Below, piece after piece: positions 1 to 7,962 of a stretch of 64,000 nt of DNA. Within the stretch, counting starts at the first letter, position 1. Each line of letters opens with the position of its first letter. The notes under the pieces are model-generated. The model ran no database searches, was not told the origin of the DNA, and worked only from the letters and a program-made list of their open reading frames with translations. Origin of the DNA: Agromyces agglutinans (GTDB lineage: Bacteria > Actinomycetota > Actinomycetes > Actinomycetales > Microbacteriaceae). A program made the translations under genes and the position numbers. The stretch spans positions 62,272 through 126,271 of the forward strand of contig NZ_WJIF01000009.1 in NCBI RefSeq assembly GCF_009647605.1, read 5' to 3'.

Positions 1-606
1 GCCCCACGGCGAGGCCCACGAGGCCGATTCGGGTTCATCGGCCTTGCGCCCCTTCCAGAGCGCGAAGTCGCGGGGGTCGCGCTTGCCGCGCGGGTCGGCG
101 TCGGGTGCCGCCTCCATGTGGTCGCGCGACTGGCGGGTCAGCTCACCGTAGGCGGGCCAGCTCGCGGTGTCGAAGTACACGTCGCCCGAGGCATCCGAAG
201 CCGGATAGGCGTGTCCGCGCTCGATCAGGCGCGCGATCAGCTCCTGCATCTGCATGATGCTCGCCGTGGCACGCGGCTCGTAGGTCGGCGGGAGGATGCC
301 GAGCGCACGGTAGCCGGCGGTGAACTCGAGCTCGACGCGGTAGGCGAGCGCCCACCACTGCTCGCCCGTGACGGCCTCGAGGATCTTGTCGTCGATGTCG
401 GTGACGTTGCGGATGAACGTGACGTCGTAGCCGAGATGGGTGAACCAGCGGCGCATGACGTCGTAGTTGAGCGCGCTGCGCAGATGGCCGATGTGCGGGC
501 TCGACTGCGGCGTCGGTCCGCACACGTACAGACCGACCCGTCCCTCGTGGAGCGGCACGAAGTCGCGCAGCGCCTGGGCCTTGGTGTCGTACAGTCGGAG
601 CGTCAC
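1..606 (-). CDS. cysS: Cysteinyl-tRNA synthetase, N-terminal part (gene runs off the window)
   Basis: Class I aminoacyl-tRNA synthetase that charges tRNA-Cys with cysteine in the cytoplasm. The 202 codons present carry the expected N-terminus: a zinc-site cysteine in [15 protein letters not shown] (Cys29), the HIGH signature at residues 38-41, and [11 protein letters not shown] soon after. GTG at 604-606 is the start because the conserved sequence begins only a few residues later (LRLYDTKAQ). The KMSKS motif and the anticodon domain lie outside the window. The gene follows ispDF with a 65-base gap and the same orientation, an arrangement common in actinobacteria. I am sure of the family; only the C-terminus is unseen. 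Confidence 0.95.
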   Translation of the reverse strand, partial: MTLRLYDTKAQALRDFVPLHEGRVGLYVCGPTPQSSPHIGHLRSALNYDVMRRWFTHLGYDVTFIRNVTDIDDKILEAVTGEQWWALAYRVELEFTAGYRALGILPPTYEPRATASIMQMQELIARLIERGHAYPASDASGDVYFDTASWPAYGELTRQSRDHMEAAPDADPRGKRDPRDFALWKGRKADEPESASWASPWG

Positions 607-671
607 CCGTCAAGCCTACCGGCGCCGCCTGCGCGGGCTCGCGCAGCGGGCGGCATCCGGCCGGCGTCGGT

Positions 672-1934
672 TCAGGCCCCGGGGTCGTCGACTCGCGCGT
701 CGAACACGATGGCCGTCGCGATGGCCGCGACGCCCTCGCCACGGCCCGTGAGGCCGAGGGCGTCGGTCGTCGTGGCCGAGACGCTCACGGGCGCGCCGAG
801 TGCCGCCGACAGCACGCGTTGCGCCTCCTCGCGGCGTGGCGCGAGCTTCGGCCGGTTGCCGACGACCTGCACGCTCACGTTCCCGATGCGGAATCCCGCG
901 CGCTCGACCTCCTCGCGCGCCCGCGCGAGGAACACCGCGCCGTGCGCACCAGCGAGTTCGGGATCGTCGGTCCCGAAGAGGCCGCCGAGGTCGCCGGCAC
1001 CGGCTGCCGCGAGCAGCGCATCAACGATGGCGTGGCTCGCGACGTCGCCGTCGCTGTGGCCGGCGAGGCCGCGCTCCCCCGGCCATTCGAGACCCGCGAT
1101 CCACAACGGCGTCGCGACGTCGTCGCTGAACGCGTGCACATCGATGCCCGTGCCGATGCGGGGGGCTCCGACGAGCGGTGCGTGCGACGCCGCCGCCGGC
1201 ACCGGCTTGGCCGCGCCCCGCGCCGGGGCGGGCGCGCTCGGCGCCGGCTCGACGACGAGCTGCTCGGCGCGGTGCAGGTCGGCGGGCACCGTGATCTTGA
1301 ACGCGCGCGCGTCGCCGGGCACCACCTCGACGGGCAGGCCCGCGGATGCCACGAGCGCGGCATCGTCGGTGAACTCCTCGGCCGCCTCGGCGTAGGCGCG
1401 CTCGAGCGCGTCGCGAGGGAAGCCCTGCGGCGTCTGGACGGCCGCGAGCTGCGAGCGGTCGACGGTCTCGAGCACACGTCGACCGCTGTCGACGCGCTTG
1501 ATCGTGTCGACCACGTCGAGCGCGGGAACGATGCCGTGGCCTCTCGCCCGCACCGCGTGCAGCACCTCGTCGAAGACGAGCGACGGCGTCAGCGGGCGCG
1601 CGGCATCATGCACGAGCACGGTGTCGACCAGATGGGGCAGCGCGGCCAGTCCGCGCGCGACCGAGTCCTGCCGCGAGCCGCCTCCGGCGACCACGTCGAG
1701 CGGAGCTCCGATCGCTTCGACGGCCGGGCCGACCGCGGCGCGCGCCTGCTCGACCCGGTCGGCCGGGACCACGAGCACGACGTGCGGGATCTCCTGCATG
1801 CCGAGCACGGCATCGATCGCGACCTCGAGCATCGTGCGACCGGCGACCGGCACGAACGCCTTCGGTTCGGGATGCCCGAGCCTGGTGCCGCTGCCCGCGG
1901 CGACGACGATGACGGCGAAGGTCGATGCGCTCAC
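672..1934 (-). CDS. ispDF: Bifunctional IspD/IspF of the MEP isoprenoid pathway
   Basis: A fused two-step enzyme of the non-mevalonate pathway. IspD (residues about 1-228) adds CMP to 2-C-methyl-D-erythritol 4-phosphate; IspF (about 258-415) cyclises the later CDP intermediate to MEcPP. The IspD loop [18 protein letters not shown] and the VHDAARPL segment are intact. The IspF metal site is visible as GIDVHAF and [13 protein letters not shown] linker of about 30 Ala/Pro-rich residues (near 229-257) joins them. In many bacteria the two are separate neighbouring genes; fusion is known but less common. ATG at 1934 is directly followed by conserved sequence. The gene probably ends its own transcript, since a strong hairpin separates it from carD. 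Confidence 0.95.
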   Translation of the reverse strand: MSASTFAVIVVAAGSGTRLGHPEPKAFVPVAGRTMLEVAIDAVLGMQEIPHVVLVVPADRVEQARAAVGPAVEAIGAPLDVVAGGGSRQDSVARGLAALPHLVDTVLVHDAARPLTPSLVFDEVLHAVRARGHGIVPALDVVDTIKRVDSGRRVLETVDRSQLAAVQTPQGFPRDALERAYAEAAEEFTDDAALVASAGLPVEVVPGDARAFKITVPADLHRAEQLVVEPAPSAPAPARGAAKPVPAAASHAPLVGAPRIGTGIDVHAFSDDVATPLWIAGLEWPGERGLAGHSDGDVASHAIVDALLAAAGAGDLGGLFGTDDPELAGAHGAVFLARAREEVERAGFRIGNVSVQVVGNRPKLAPRREEAQRVLSAALGAPVSVSATTTDALGLTGRGEGVAAIATAIVFDARVDDPGA

Positions 1935-2001
1935 GTTCCGACCCTAGCCCGTGGCGCTGCGGCGGTCCGGCCCGGCGGCCGGGCGCCGCCTCCGGACACG
2001 A

Positions 2002-2034
2002 CGAAGAGCGGTGCGCACCGCGCACCGCTCTTCG
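2002..2034 (-). terminator. Hairpin terminator downstream of carD
   Basis: A perfect 14-bp inverted repeat: arm 2002-2015 (CGAAGAGCGGTGCG) pairs with 2021-2034 around a 5-base loop. It lies 6 bases beyond the carD stop and upstream of ispDF on the same strand. It probably ends the carD transcript and insulates ispDF. There is no clear T-tract, as is usual at this GC content. Confidence 0.8.
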
Positions 2035-2040
2035 ATCAGG

Positions 2041-2523
2041 TCAGGACGCGAGGACCTCGTCGAGCACAACCGAGGCCTGCTCCTCGTCGGTCTTCTCCGC
2101 GAGCGCGAGCTCGGAGATCAGGATCTGACGCGCCTTCGCGAGCATGCGCTTCTCGCCGGCGGAGAGCCCGCGATCCTGGTCGCGGCGCCACAGGTCGCGC
2201 ACGACCTCCGAGACCTTGATCACGTCACCCGACGCGAGCTTCTCCAGGTTCGCCTTGTACCGGCGGGACCAGTTCGTGGGCTCCTCGGTGAACGGGGCGC
2301 GCAGCACCTCGAACACGCGGTCGAGGCCCTCCTTGCCGATGACGTCGCGCACGCCGACCAGGTCGACGTTCTCAGCGGGAACCTCGATGACGAGATCCCC
2401 CTGCGTGACGTTCAGCTTGAGGTAGAGCTTCTCTTCGCCCTTGATGACGCGTTTCTTGACTTCGACGATCGTTGCGGCGCCGTGGTGGGGGTAAACGACG
2501 GTTTCGCCAACCTCAAAAAGCAT
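2041..2523 (-). CDS. carD: CarD-family RNA polymerase-binding regulator
   Basis: CarD binds the RNA polymerase beta subunit and upstream promoter DNA and stabilises the open complex, mainly at rRNA and housekeeping promoters. The 160-residue protein has the Tudor-like N-terminal domain beginning [17 protein letters not shown] and the helical C-terminal DNA-binding domain with the conserved [13 protein letters not shown] and [13 protein letters not shown] segments. Length matches mycobacterial CarD. The ATG at 2523 is preferred over an upstream TTG at 2544 because AAAGGA lies at the right distance before it and family members start MxFxVGxTVVYP. A possible -10 hexamer, TAAACT, is at 2550-2555 on this strand. 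The gene stands alone with its own terminator. Confidence 0.96.
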   Translation of the reverse strand: MLFEVGETVVYPHHGAATIVEVKKRVIKGEEKLYLKLNVTQGDLVIEVPAENVDLVGVRDVIGKEGLDRVFEVLRAPFTEEPTNWSRRYKANLEKLASGDVIKVSEVVRDLWRRDQDRGLSAGEKRMLAKARQILISELALAEKTDEEQASVVLDEVLAS

Positions 2524-2672
2524 GAATCGGTGTCCTTTCGGCAACGTTCAGTTTATCACATCGGCGACCTGCTAAGGTTCCGCCCCCGGCTCCGCCGACG
2601 GCCGTGCGCTATGCTCGACACGACCCGCGCGCAGGGTCGGAACGGCCGCGCGCACTCGCACTTGGAGGTTCT

Positions 2673-3137
2673 GTGAAGGCGCGTCTCGCGGCATCCGCTG
2701 CCCTGGCTCTCGGCATCGTCATCGGCGCGAGCGGATGCTCGATGGTCACGTACCAGGCGACGACGGAGCACTACGACGCGAGCGACGGCGTCTCGGCGAA
2801 CGTCGGCGACCTCGAACTGCGCAACGTCCTGGTGCTGGCGGAGTCCGGAGCCGACGAAGCGAGCCTCGTGCTCACCGTCGCGAACCGCGGTGACAGCGAC
2901 GCCGACCTCTCCATCGAGCCGGTCGACGGCGGCGAGGCGCTCGAACTCGAGGTCCCCGCGCACGGCCAGGTCGTCGTCGGCGCCGGCGAGGAGGAGCCGC
3001 TGACGCTCGAGGGCATCGAGGCCGAGCCGGGCTCGCTCACGTCGATCTACTTCGTCACCTCGGGCGCCGAGGGCGTCGAGGTGCAGGTGCCCGTGCTCGA
3101 CGGCACGCTGCCCGAGTACGAAGACCTCCTGCCGTAG
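2673..3137 (+). CDS. Small secreted lipoprotein of unknown function
   Basis: A 154-residue protein with a lipoprotein signal: basic start (KAR), hydrophobic run and a lipobox ending GASGC at about residues 20-24, so it should be anchored outside the cell membrane. The mature part is acidic, has no cysteines beyond the lipobox and looks like one beta-rich domain (LELRNVLVLAES, LVLTVANRGDSDADL) of the kind found in secreted immunoglobulin-like folds. GTG at 2673 is chosen because GGAGG stands four bases upstream and the signal peptide starts there. It is divergent from carD and shares its 149-base intergenic region. The function is unknown; similar small lipoproteins next to carD seem common in Microbacteriaceae, but I state that from memory. 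Confidence 0.8.
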   Translation: MKARLAASAALALGIVIGASGCSMVTYQATTEHYDASDGVSANVGDLELRNVLVLAESGADEASLVLTVANRGDSDADLSIEPVDGGEALELEVPAHGQVVVGAGEEEPLTLEGIEAEPGSLTSIYFVTSGAEGVEVQVPVLDGTLPEYEDLLP

Positions 3138-3158
3138 CCCTTCGGGGCGCTCGACCGG

Positions 3159-3458
3159 TCAGTTCGCGCCCGTGTAGCCGGCCACGAACCCGGCGACGAA
3201 CATCACGACCGCGACGACCGCGGCGATGACGCAGATGCCGATCGCGACGAGCGCCGGCCACCTGCGCCCGGGGCGCAACAGGGCGACCGCCGAGACGGCG
3301 AGCGCGGCGATCAGCAGCACCCCGCCGATGAGCTCGAACAGGATGCTCGGGCTGGAAACTCCGATCACGGCGAGCACCGCGAGCGCGATGCCCACGAACC
3401 CGAGGATGCCGGTGCGAGGCGGCGAGGCCACGTCGCTCCCGTGCGTCTTGACGCTCAT
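3159..3458 (-). CDS. Small membrane protein with three predicted transmembrane segments
   Basis: A 99-residue protein with a short polar N-terminus (MSVKTHGSDVASPPRTG) followed by three hydrophobic stretches (GILGFVGIALAVLAVIGV, ELIGGVLLIAALAVSAVALL, and ALVAIGICVIAAVVAVVMF). No catalytic motif is visible. The ATG at 3458 is used because the in-frame extension upstream is Arg/Pro-rich shadow sequence. It is convergent with the lipoprotein (21-base gap) and lies just beyond the end of regX3 on the same strand, so it may be read through from the senX3-regX3 transcript. The function is unknown; I can only call it an inner membrane protein. Confidence 0.75.
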   Translation of the reverse strand: MSVKTHGSDVASPPRTGILGFVGIALAVLAVIGVSSPSILFELIGGVLLIAALAVSAVALLRPGRRWPALVAIGICVIAAVVAVVMFVAGFVAGYTGAN

Positions 3459-3530
3459 GTCCACGATCGTCGCAAACCGGCCCGGACGGTGCAAGCGCCG
3501 AGGAGCGCAGGACGTCGACCGGTCGCGGGT

Positions 3531-4211
3531 TCAGGCCTCGAAGCGGTAGCCGAGGCCTCGCACGGTGACCAGCTGCACGGGGTCGGAGGGCACGCGCTCG
3601 ATCTTCGACCGGATGCGCTTGATGTGCACGTCGAGCGTCTTCGTGTCGCCGAAGTAGTCGGAGCCCCACACCCGGTCGATGAGCTGTCCGCGCGTGAGCA
3701 CGCGACCCGGATTGCGCATGAGCAGTTCGAGCAACTCGAATTCCTTCAGCGGCATCTGCACCGCCTCGCCCTCGACCTCGACGGTGTGGCGGTCGACGTC
3801 CATGCGCACGCGCCCGCCCTCCAGCAGCGACTCGTCGAAGTCGAGCGCCTCGACCCGGCGCCGCAGGACTGCGCGGATGCGCGCGAGCAGCTCCCTGGTC
3901 GAGTAGGGCTTCGTGACGTAGTCGTCGGCGCCCAGCTCGAGCCCCACCACGATGTCGATCTCCGAGTCCTTGGCCGTCAGCATGATGATCGGCACACCCG
4001 AGCGTGCGCGGATCTCTCGGCAGACCTCGGTGCCCGAGAGCCCGGGCAGCATGAGGTCGAGCAGCACGAGGTCGGCACCGGCGCGGTCGAACGCGGCGAC
4101 GGCCTCGCGGCCGTCGTCGGCCACCTCGATCTCGTAGCCCTCGCGTTCGAGCAGGAAGGCGAGCGGTTCGCTCAGGGCGGCCTCGTCTTCGACGAGCAGG
4201 ATGCGGGTCAC
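3531..4211 (-). CDS. regX3: Phosphate-responsive OmpR/PhoB-type response regulator (RegX3-like)
   Basis: Output half of the phosphate-sensing pair with SenX3. Receiver domain (residues 1-120) with acidic pocket VEDE, phospho-acceptor Asp52 in LLDLMLPG and switch Lys101 in TKPYS; winged-helix DNA-binding domain (about 130-226) ending in GLGYRFEA. The sequence LELGADDYVTKPYSTRELL closely resembles mycobacterial RegX3. The GTG at 4211 follows GGAGGAG and overlaps the senX3 stop by four bases (GTGA), so the two are translationally coupled. It should bind PHO-box repeats such as those at 5512 and 14203. The assignment rests on similarity plus the adjacent phoU and pst genes, so it is strong. Confidence 0.93.
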   Translation of the reverse strand: MTRILLVEDEAALSEPLAFLLEREGYEIEVADDGREAVAAFDRAGADLVLLDLMLPGLSGTEVCREIRARSGVPIIMLTAKDSEIDIVVGLELGADDYVTKPYSTRELLARIRAVLRRRVEALDFDESLLEGGRVRMDVDRHTVEVEGEAVQMPLKEFELLELLMRNPGRVLTRGQLIDRVWGSDYFGDTKTLDVHIKRIRSKIERVPSDPVQLVTVRGLGYRFEA

Positions 4212-5440
4212 TCGGATGCTCCTCCGGAGATGGCGGCCGTCGCGGCCGCGTGGCGGGTGGCGCGGGCGAGCGGAGCGGCAGAGCCGTCTCCGGTCGCCGC
4301 GCGGTCGGTCGCCTCGTCGCGTTCGGCGAGGGGAAGGCGGATGGTGAACGTCGCGCCGCGGCCGGGTCGCGACCACACGCGCACGTCGCCGCCCAGGTTC
4401 TGCACGGTGTGCTTGACGATGGAGAGCCCGAGTCCGCTGCCGCCCGTGTTGCGGGCACGGGCCTGGTCGACGCGGTAGAAGCGCTCGAACACCCGGTCGA
4501 GATCCTCCTCGGCGATGCCGATGCCCTGATCGGTGACGGCGATCTCGACGATGCCGCCTTCAGCGCGCACGCCGACCCCGACCCGGCCGCCCTCGTTCGA
4601 GTAGGCGACCGCGTTGGCGACGAGGTTGTGGACCGCGACGATGATGAGCGACCGGTCGCCCCAGACCCTCGCTCCGCTCTTGGCCCGCACGGCGACCTCG
4701 ATGTCCTTCGCGCCGGCGACGACGCGATTCTGCTCGACCGCGGTCCGGCACGCCTCGTCGACGTCGACGAGTTCGTCGGGCCGGAGCGCGTCCTGTGCCT
4801 GGAGGCGGGAGAGCTCGATCACCTCGTTGGTGATGTGTGCCAGGCGGGCCGACTCGAGGGTGAGCCGGTGCGTGAACCGGCGCACCTGGTCGGGCTCGTC
4901 GGCGGCCATGTCGATCGCCTCGGCGAGCAGGCTCACCGACGCGATCGGCGTCTTCAGCTCGTGGCTGATGTTGGCGACGAAGTCGCGCCTGACCTCGTCG
5001 AGCCGGTGGGCCTCGGTGCGGTCCTCGGCCAGCAGCAGCACGAACCGGGTGCCCAGGCGCGCGGCGCGCACCCGGAGCCGCAGCTGCGATTCCCCGAAGG
5101 GGCCGCGCGGCACGACGACCTCGGCCTCCGCGGTGTCCCCGCCGCGGCGGGTGGCTCCGACGAGCTCGAGCAGTTCGGCGTGCACGAGCGACTGGTCGCG
5201 CACGAGGCCCATCGCGAGCGCTCCGGGCGAGGCGCGCAGCACGTTGTTCGACGGGTCCAGGACGACGCCCGCGGATTCGAGCACCTCGAGCATCTGCTCG
5301 ACGCCCTCGGGAATCGTCGGCGCGATCACCCGCGCGGCCGCGTTGCCCCGGCGCTCCGCGACGTGCAGCACGACCATGAACGCGGCGCCGAGGAAGACGC
5401 CGAAGGCGAGCGCGGCGAGCACCAGCCAGGTGGACTCCAT
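4208..5440 (-). CDS. senX3: Sensor histidine kinase of the phosphate two-component system (SenX3-like)
   Basis: A 410-residue membrane kinase that phosphorylates RegX3 under phosphate limitation, normally held off by PhoU and the Pst complex. One N-terminal transmembrane helix (STWLVLAALAFGVFLGAAFMV) leads to a PAS-like domain (about 55-155), the phospho-acceptor H-box NISHELKTPIASVS, and an ATPase domain with N-box HNLVANAVAYS, DQGIGI and GGSGLGLSIVKH. There is only one membrane helix and no large extracytoplasmic loop, as in other SenX3/PhoR proteins that sense through partners. The start is uncertain: ATG 5440 begins just before the helix, but GTG codons at 5446 and 5449 are possible and no good ribosome site decides it. 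Divergent from phoU across a PHO box. Confidence 0.93.
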   Translation of the reverse strand: MESTWLVLAALAFGVFLGAAFMVVLHVAERRGNAAARVIAPTIPEGVEQMLEVLESAGVVLDPSNNVLRASPGALAMGLVRDQSLVHAELLELVGATRRGGDTAEAEVVVPRGPFGESQLRLRVRAARLGTRFVLLLAEDRTEAHRLDEVRRDFVANISHELKTPIASVSLLAEAIDMAADEPDQVRRFTHRLTLESARLAHITNEVIELSRLQAQDALRPDELVDVDEACRTAVEQNRVVAGAKDIEVAVRAKSGARVWGDRSLIIVAVHNLVANAVAYSNEGGRVGVGVRAEGGIVEIAVTDQGIGIAEEDLDRVFERFYRVDQARARNTGGSGLGLSIVKHTVQNLGGDVRVWSRPGRGATFTIRLPLAERDEATDRAATGDGSAAPLARATRHAAATAAISGGASE

Positions 5441-5511
5441 GTTCACCACGATAACGAGGCGTGAAGCCCGCGGCGCCACGAAGCCGCCGAGACGGCGCTA
5501 GGTTGGGAATT

Positions 5512-5544
5512 GTTCAGGTGTTCGGCACCTGCCGTTCACCTGCC
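5512..5544 (+). promoter_or_regulatory. PHO box between senX3 and phoU
   Basis: Three heptamers at an exact 11-base period: GTTCAGG at 5512, CGGCACC at 5523 and GTTCACC at 5534. This is the known layout of actinobacterial PhoP/RegX3 sites (GTTCACC direct repeats every 11 bases). It lies in the 185-base divergent region, about 80 bases before phoU and 70 before senX3, so it could control either or both. Binding is inferred. Confidence 0.72.
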
Positions 5545-5625
5545 ACCGGGAGGATGACGGGGGCCGGTCGACACCGGTGCGTCCGCGCGCGTCGCGCGGG
5601 CCCGTGATGGTCAGGGGATTCGTAC

Positions 5626-6276
5626 ATGCGTGAGGTGTTCCAGCAGGAACTTCAAGAGGTCCAGAACGGCCTCGTCGACATCGCCAACCTCGTGGCGGAG
5701 TCGATCGAGAAGGCGACGAGGGCGTTCAACGAGTCCGACGTGAGCCTCGCCGAAGAGGTCATCGCCGAGGATCCCCGGATCGACCAGGCCACGGTGGCGC
5801 TCGACGAACTGGCGATCACGATCCTCGCCAGGCAGCAGCCGGTCGCGCGCGACCTGCGCATCGTCGTGAGCGCGCTGCGCATCAGCGCGTCGCTCGAGCG
5901 GATGGGCGACATGTCGACGCACATCGCGCAGCTCGCGCGTTACCGCTTCCCCGACAAGGTGGTGCCGAAGTCGCTGCGCGGCACGTTCTCCGAGATGGGC
6001 CGCCTCGACGTCGAGATCGCCCGCAAGCTCGCACAGCTCCTCGACAACGAGGACGTCAAGCTCGCCGAGGAGATCCGCAACGAAGACGACAAGATCGACG
6101 CGCTGCACCTGAGCGTGTTCGACAAGGTGCTCGGCGAGACCTGGAAGGGCGAGGCGATCGACACCGTCGACGCGACGCTCGCCAGCCGCTATCACGAGCG
6201 GTTCGCCGACCACGCGGTCTCGATCGCCAAGAAGGTGCAGTACCTTGCGACCGGCGACTGGGTGCCCGAGTCCTGA
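5626..6276 (+). CDS. phoU: Phosphate transport system regulator PhoU
   Basis: Negative regulator linking the Pst transporter to the SenX3 kinase; also tied to persistence and metal balance in other bacteria. The 216-residue protein has the duplicated three-helix PhoU fold, with the repeated metal-binding pattern E/DxxxD seen around AEEVIAEDPRIDQ and EIRNEDDKIDALH. The ATG at 5626 has AGGGGA upstream and fits the family start MREVFQQELxxVQ. It is transcribed away from senX3-regX3 over a PHO box and ends at a bidirectional hairpin. The pst operon is 8 kb away rather than adjacent as in enteric bacteria, which is usual for actinobacteria. Confidence 0.95.
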   Translation: MREVFQQELQEVQNGLVDIANLVAESIEKATRAFNESDVSLAEEVIAEDPRIDQATVALDELAITILARQQPVARDLRIVVSALRISASLERMGDMSTHIAQLARYRFPDKVVPKSLRGTFSEMGRLDVEIARKLAQLLDNEDVKLAEEIRNEDDKIDALHLSVFDKVLGETWKGEAIDTVDATLASRYHERFADHAVSIAKKVQYLATGDWVPES

Positions 6277-6290
6277 GCTCCGGCACGCAG

Positions 6291-6320
6291 ACGGCCCGGC
6301 GGGTTCTCCCGCCGGGCCGT
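6291..6320. terminator. Bidirectional hairpin between phoU and gpmA
   Basis: A perfect 13-bp stem, 6291-6303 (ACGGCCCGGCGGG) with 6308-6320, and loop TTCT. It sits 14 bases after the phoU stop and 28 bases from the end of the convergent gpmA, so it should terminate both transcripts. Confidence 0.85.
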
Positions 6321-6348
6321 CGCTCTTGCCCGGAGCCGCCGCTCCGGT

Positions 6349-7098
6349 CTACTTCTTCGAGCCCTGCGCGGCGACCGCGGCCGCACCCGCGGCTGCCGCC
6401 TCGGGGTCGAGGTAGCGCCCCGGAGCGGTCGGCATGAAGTCGTCGCCCAGCTCGTACACGAGGGGGATGCCGGTCGGGATGTTCAGCTCGGCGATGTCGT
6501 CGTCGCTGATGCCGTCGAGGTGCTTTACGAGCGCGCGCAGCGAGTTGCCGTGCGCGGTGACGAGCACGGTCTTGCCCGCGGCGAGGTCGGGCACGATGCC
6601 CTCCTGCCAGTAGGGCAGCATGCGGGCGATGACGTCCTTCAGGCACTCCGTGCGGGGCAGCTCCTCGTCGCTGAGCGAGGCGTAGCGCGGGTCGCCGACC
6701 TGCGAGTACTCGGCGTCGTCGGCGAGCACGGGCGGGGGCACGTCGAACGAGCGGCGCCAGAGCTGGAACTGCTCGGGCCCGTACTTCTCGAGCGTCTCGG
6801 CCTTGTCGAGGCCCTGCAGCGCGCCGTAGTGCCGTTCGTTCAGGCGCCAGCTGCGGCGGACGTCGATCCATGCGCGGTCGGCGACGTCGAGCGCGAGGTT
6901 CGCCGTCTGGATCGCGCGGGTCAGCACCGAGGTGTGCAGCACGTCGGGCAGCACGCCGTGCTCGACCAGGAGCTCGCCCGCCCGCTCGGCTTCGGAGCGG
7001 CCGAGCTCACTGAGACGGACGTCGACCCAGCCGGTGAACAGGTTCTTCTGGTTCCATTCGCTGTTGCCATGGCGGAGCAGCACGAGGGTGTGAGGCAT
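6349..7098 (-). CDS. gpmA: 2,3-bisphosphoglycerate-dependent phosphoglycerate mutase
   Basis: Glycolytic enzyme interconverting 3- and 2-phosphoglycerate through a phosphohistidine. The 249-residue sequence starts [19 protein letters not shown], giving the RHG catalytic motif, followed by [29 protein letters not shown] and the second catalytic histidine in [15 protein letters not shown]. All active-site residues are present and the length matches the family. The C-terminal tail is Ala-rich ([16 protein letters not shown]) as in other actinobacterial copies. It is convergent with phoU and divergent from the methyltransferase gene with only 33 bases between starts. The gene is safe to call; I see no regulatory signal of its own. 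Confidence 0.96.
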   Translation of the reverse strand: MPHTLVLLRHGNSEWNQKNLFTGWVDVRLSELGRSEAERAGELLVEHGVLPDVLHTSVLTRAIQTANLALDVADRAWIDVRRSWRLNERHYGALQGLDKAETLEKYGPEQFQLWRRSFDVPPPVLADDAEYSQVGDPRYASLSDEELPRTECLKDVIARMLPYWQEGIVPDLAAGKTVLVTAHGNSLRALVKHLDGISDDDIAELNIPTGIPLVYELGDDFMPTAPGRYLDPEAAAAGAAAVAAQGSKK

Positions 7099-7131
7099 GC
7101 GACCAGCCTATGGCCTGAGAGACTGGTGGGC

Positions 7132-7941
7132 ATGCCCGTCGGAACCGTCACGCGCGGCACCACGAACACGAACCGCCTGCGTCGCGTCGATCGGTGGATC
7201 GCCGTGCATCCGGTGCTCCGAAGGGCTCCCGATCCCCTCGTCGTCGACCTCGGCTACGGTGCGAGCGGCGTGACCGCGTTCGAGCTCGCGACGAGGCTGC
7301 GGCGGACCCGAGCCGACGTCGAGGTGCTCGGGCTCGAGATCGATCCGGCACGGGTCGCGACGGCGACGGCGCAGCTCGCCCGGGTGCGGGCGGGTACGAC
7401 CGCCTTCTCCCCCGACCTGGCCGTGTCCTTCGCGCGCGGCGGATTCGAGGTGCCGGCCCCCGGCGGACGCCGGCCCGCGGTCATCCGCGCCTTCAACGTG
7501 CTCCGTCAATACGACGAGTCGGAGGTCGCCGGCGCGTGGGCCCGCATGGTCGAACGCCTCGCGCCCGGAGGACTCCTCGTCGAGGGCACCTGCGACGAGG
7601 TGGGACGCATCGCGAGCTGGGTCGGGGTCGACGCTTCCGGACCGCGGACCTTCACACTGAGCCTTCGCCTCGCCGGCCTCGACGAGCCCTCGATCGTCGC
7701 CGAACGCCTGCCGAAGGCGCTCATCCATCGCAACGTGCCGGGCGAACGCGTGCATGACCTGCTCGTCGCGCTCGACCGCGCGTGGCGGGTGCACGCCCCG
7801 CTGTCGGTCTACGGCCCCAGCCAGCGATTCATCCGCACCGCGCAGTCGCTGCGCGCGGAGGGATGGCCCGTGCGCGACGGCGTGCGCCGATGGCGGCTCG
7901 GCGAGCTCACCCTCGACTGGGCGGCCGTCGCCCCGCGCTGA
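7132..7941 (+). CDS. Class I SAM-dependent methyltransferase-like protein
   Basis: A 269-residue protein with a Rossmann methyltransferase core: motif I VVDLGYGASGVTAFEL at about residues 41-56, an acidic residue closing the next strand (LGLEIDPARV) for the SAM ribose, and a later strand AFNVLRQYDESEVAGAW in the position of motif IV. A LAPGGLLVEGTCDEVG segment follows, typical of the family. The C-terminal third (PSQRFIRTAQSLRAEGWPV) is not one I can tie to a substrate. ATG 7132 is used because upstream in-frame sequence belongs to the gpmA antisense. The substrate is unknown; the neighbours (gpmA, ygfZ) do not explain it. Confidence 0.8.
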   Translation: MPVGTVTRGTTNTNRLRRVDRWIAVHPVLRRAPDPLVVDLGYGASGVTAFELATRLRRTRADVEVLGLEIDPARVATATAQLARVRAGTTAFSPDLAVSFARGGFEVPAPGGRRPAVIRAFNVLRQYDESEVAGAWARMVERLAPGGLLVEGTCDEVGRIASWVGVDASGPRTFTLSLRLAGLDEPSIVAERLPKALIHRNVPGERVHDLLVALDRAWRVHAPLSVYGPSQRFIRTAQSLRAEGWPVRDGVRRWRLGELTLDWAAVAPR

Positions 7942-7962
7942 CGGCCCGACCGCGGGCCGACG

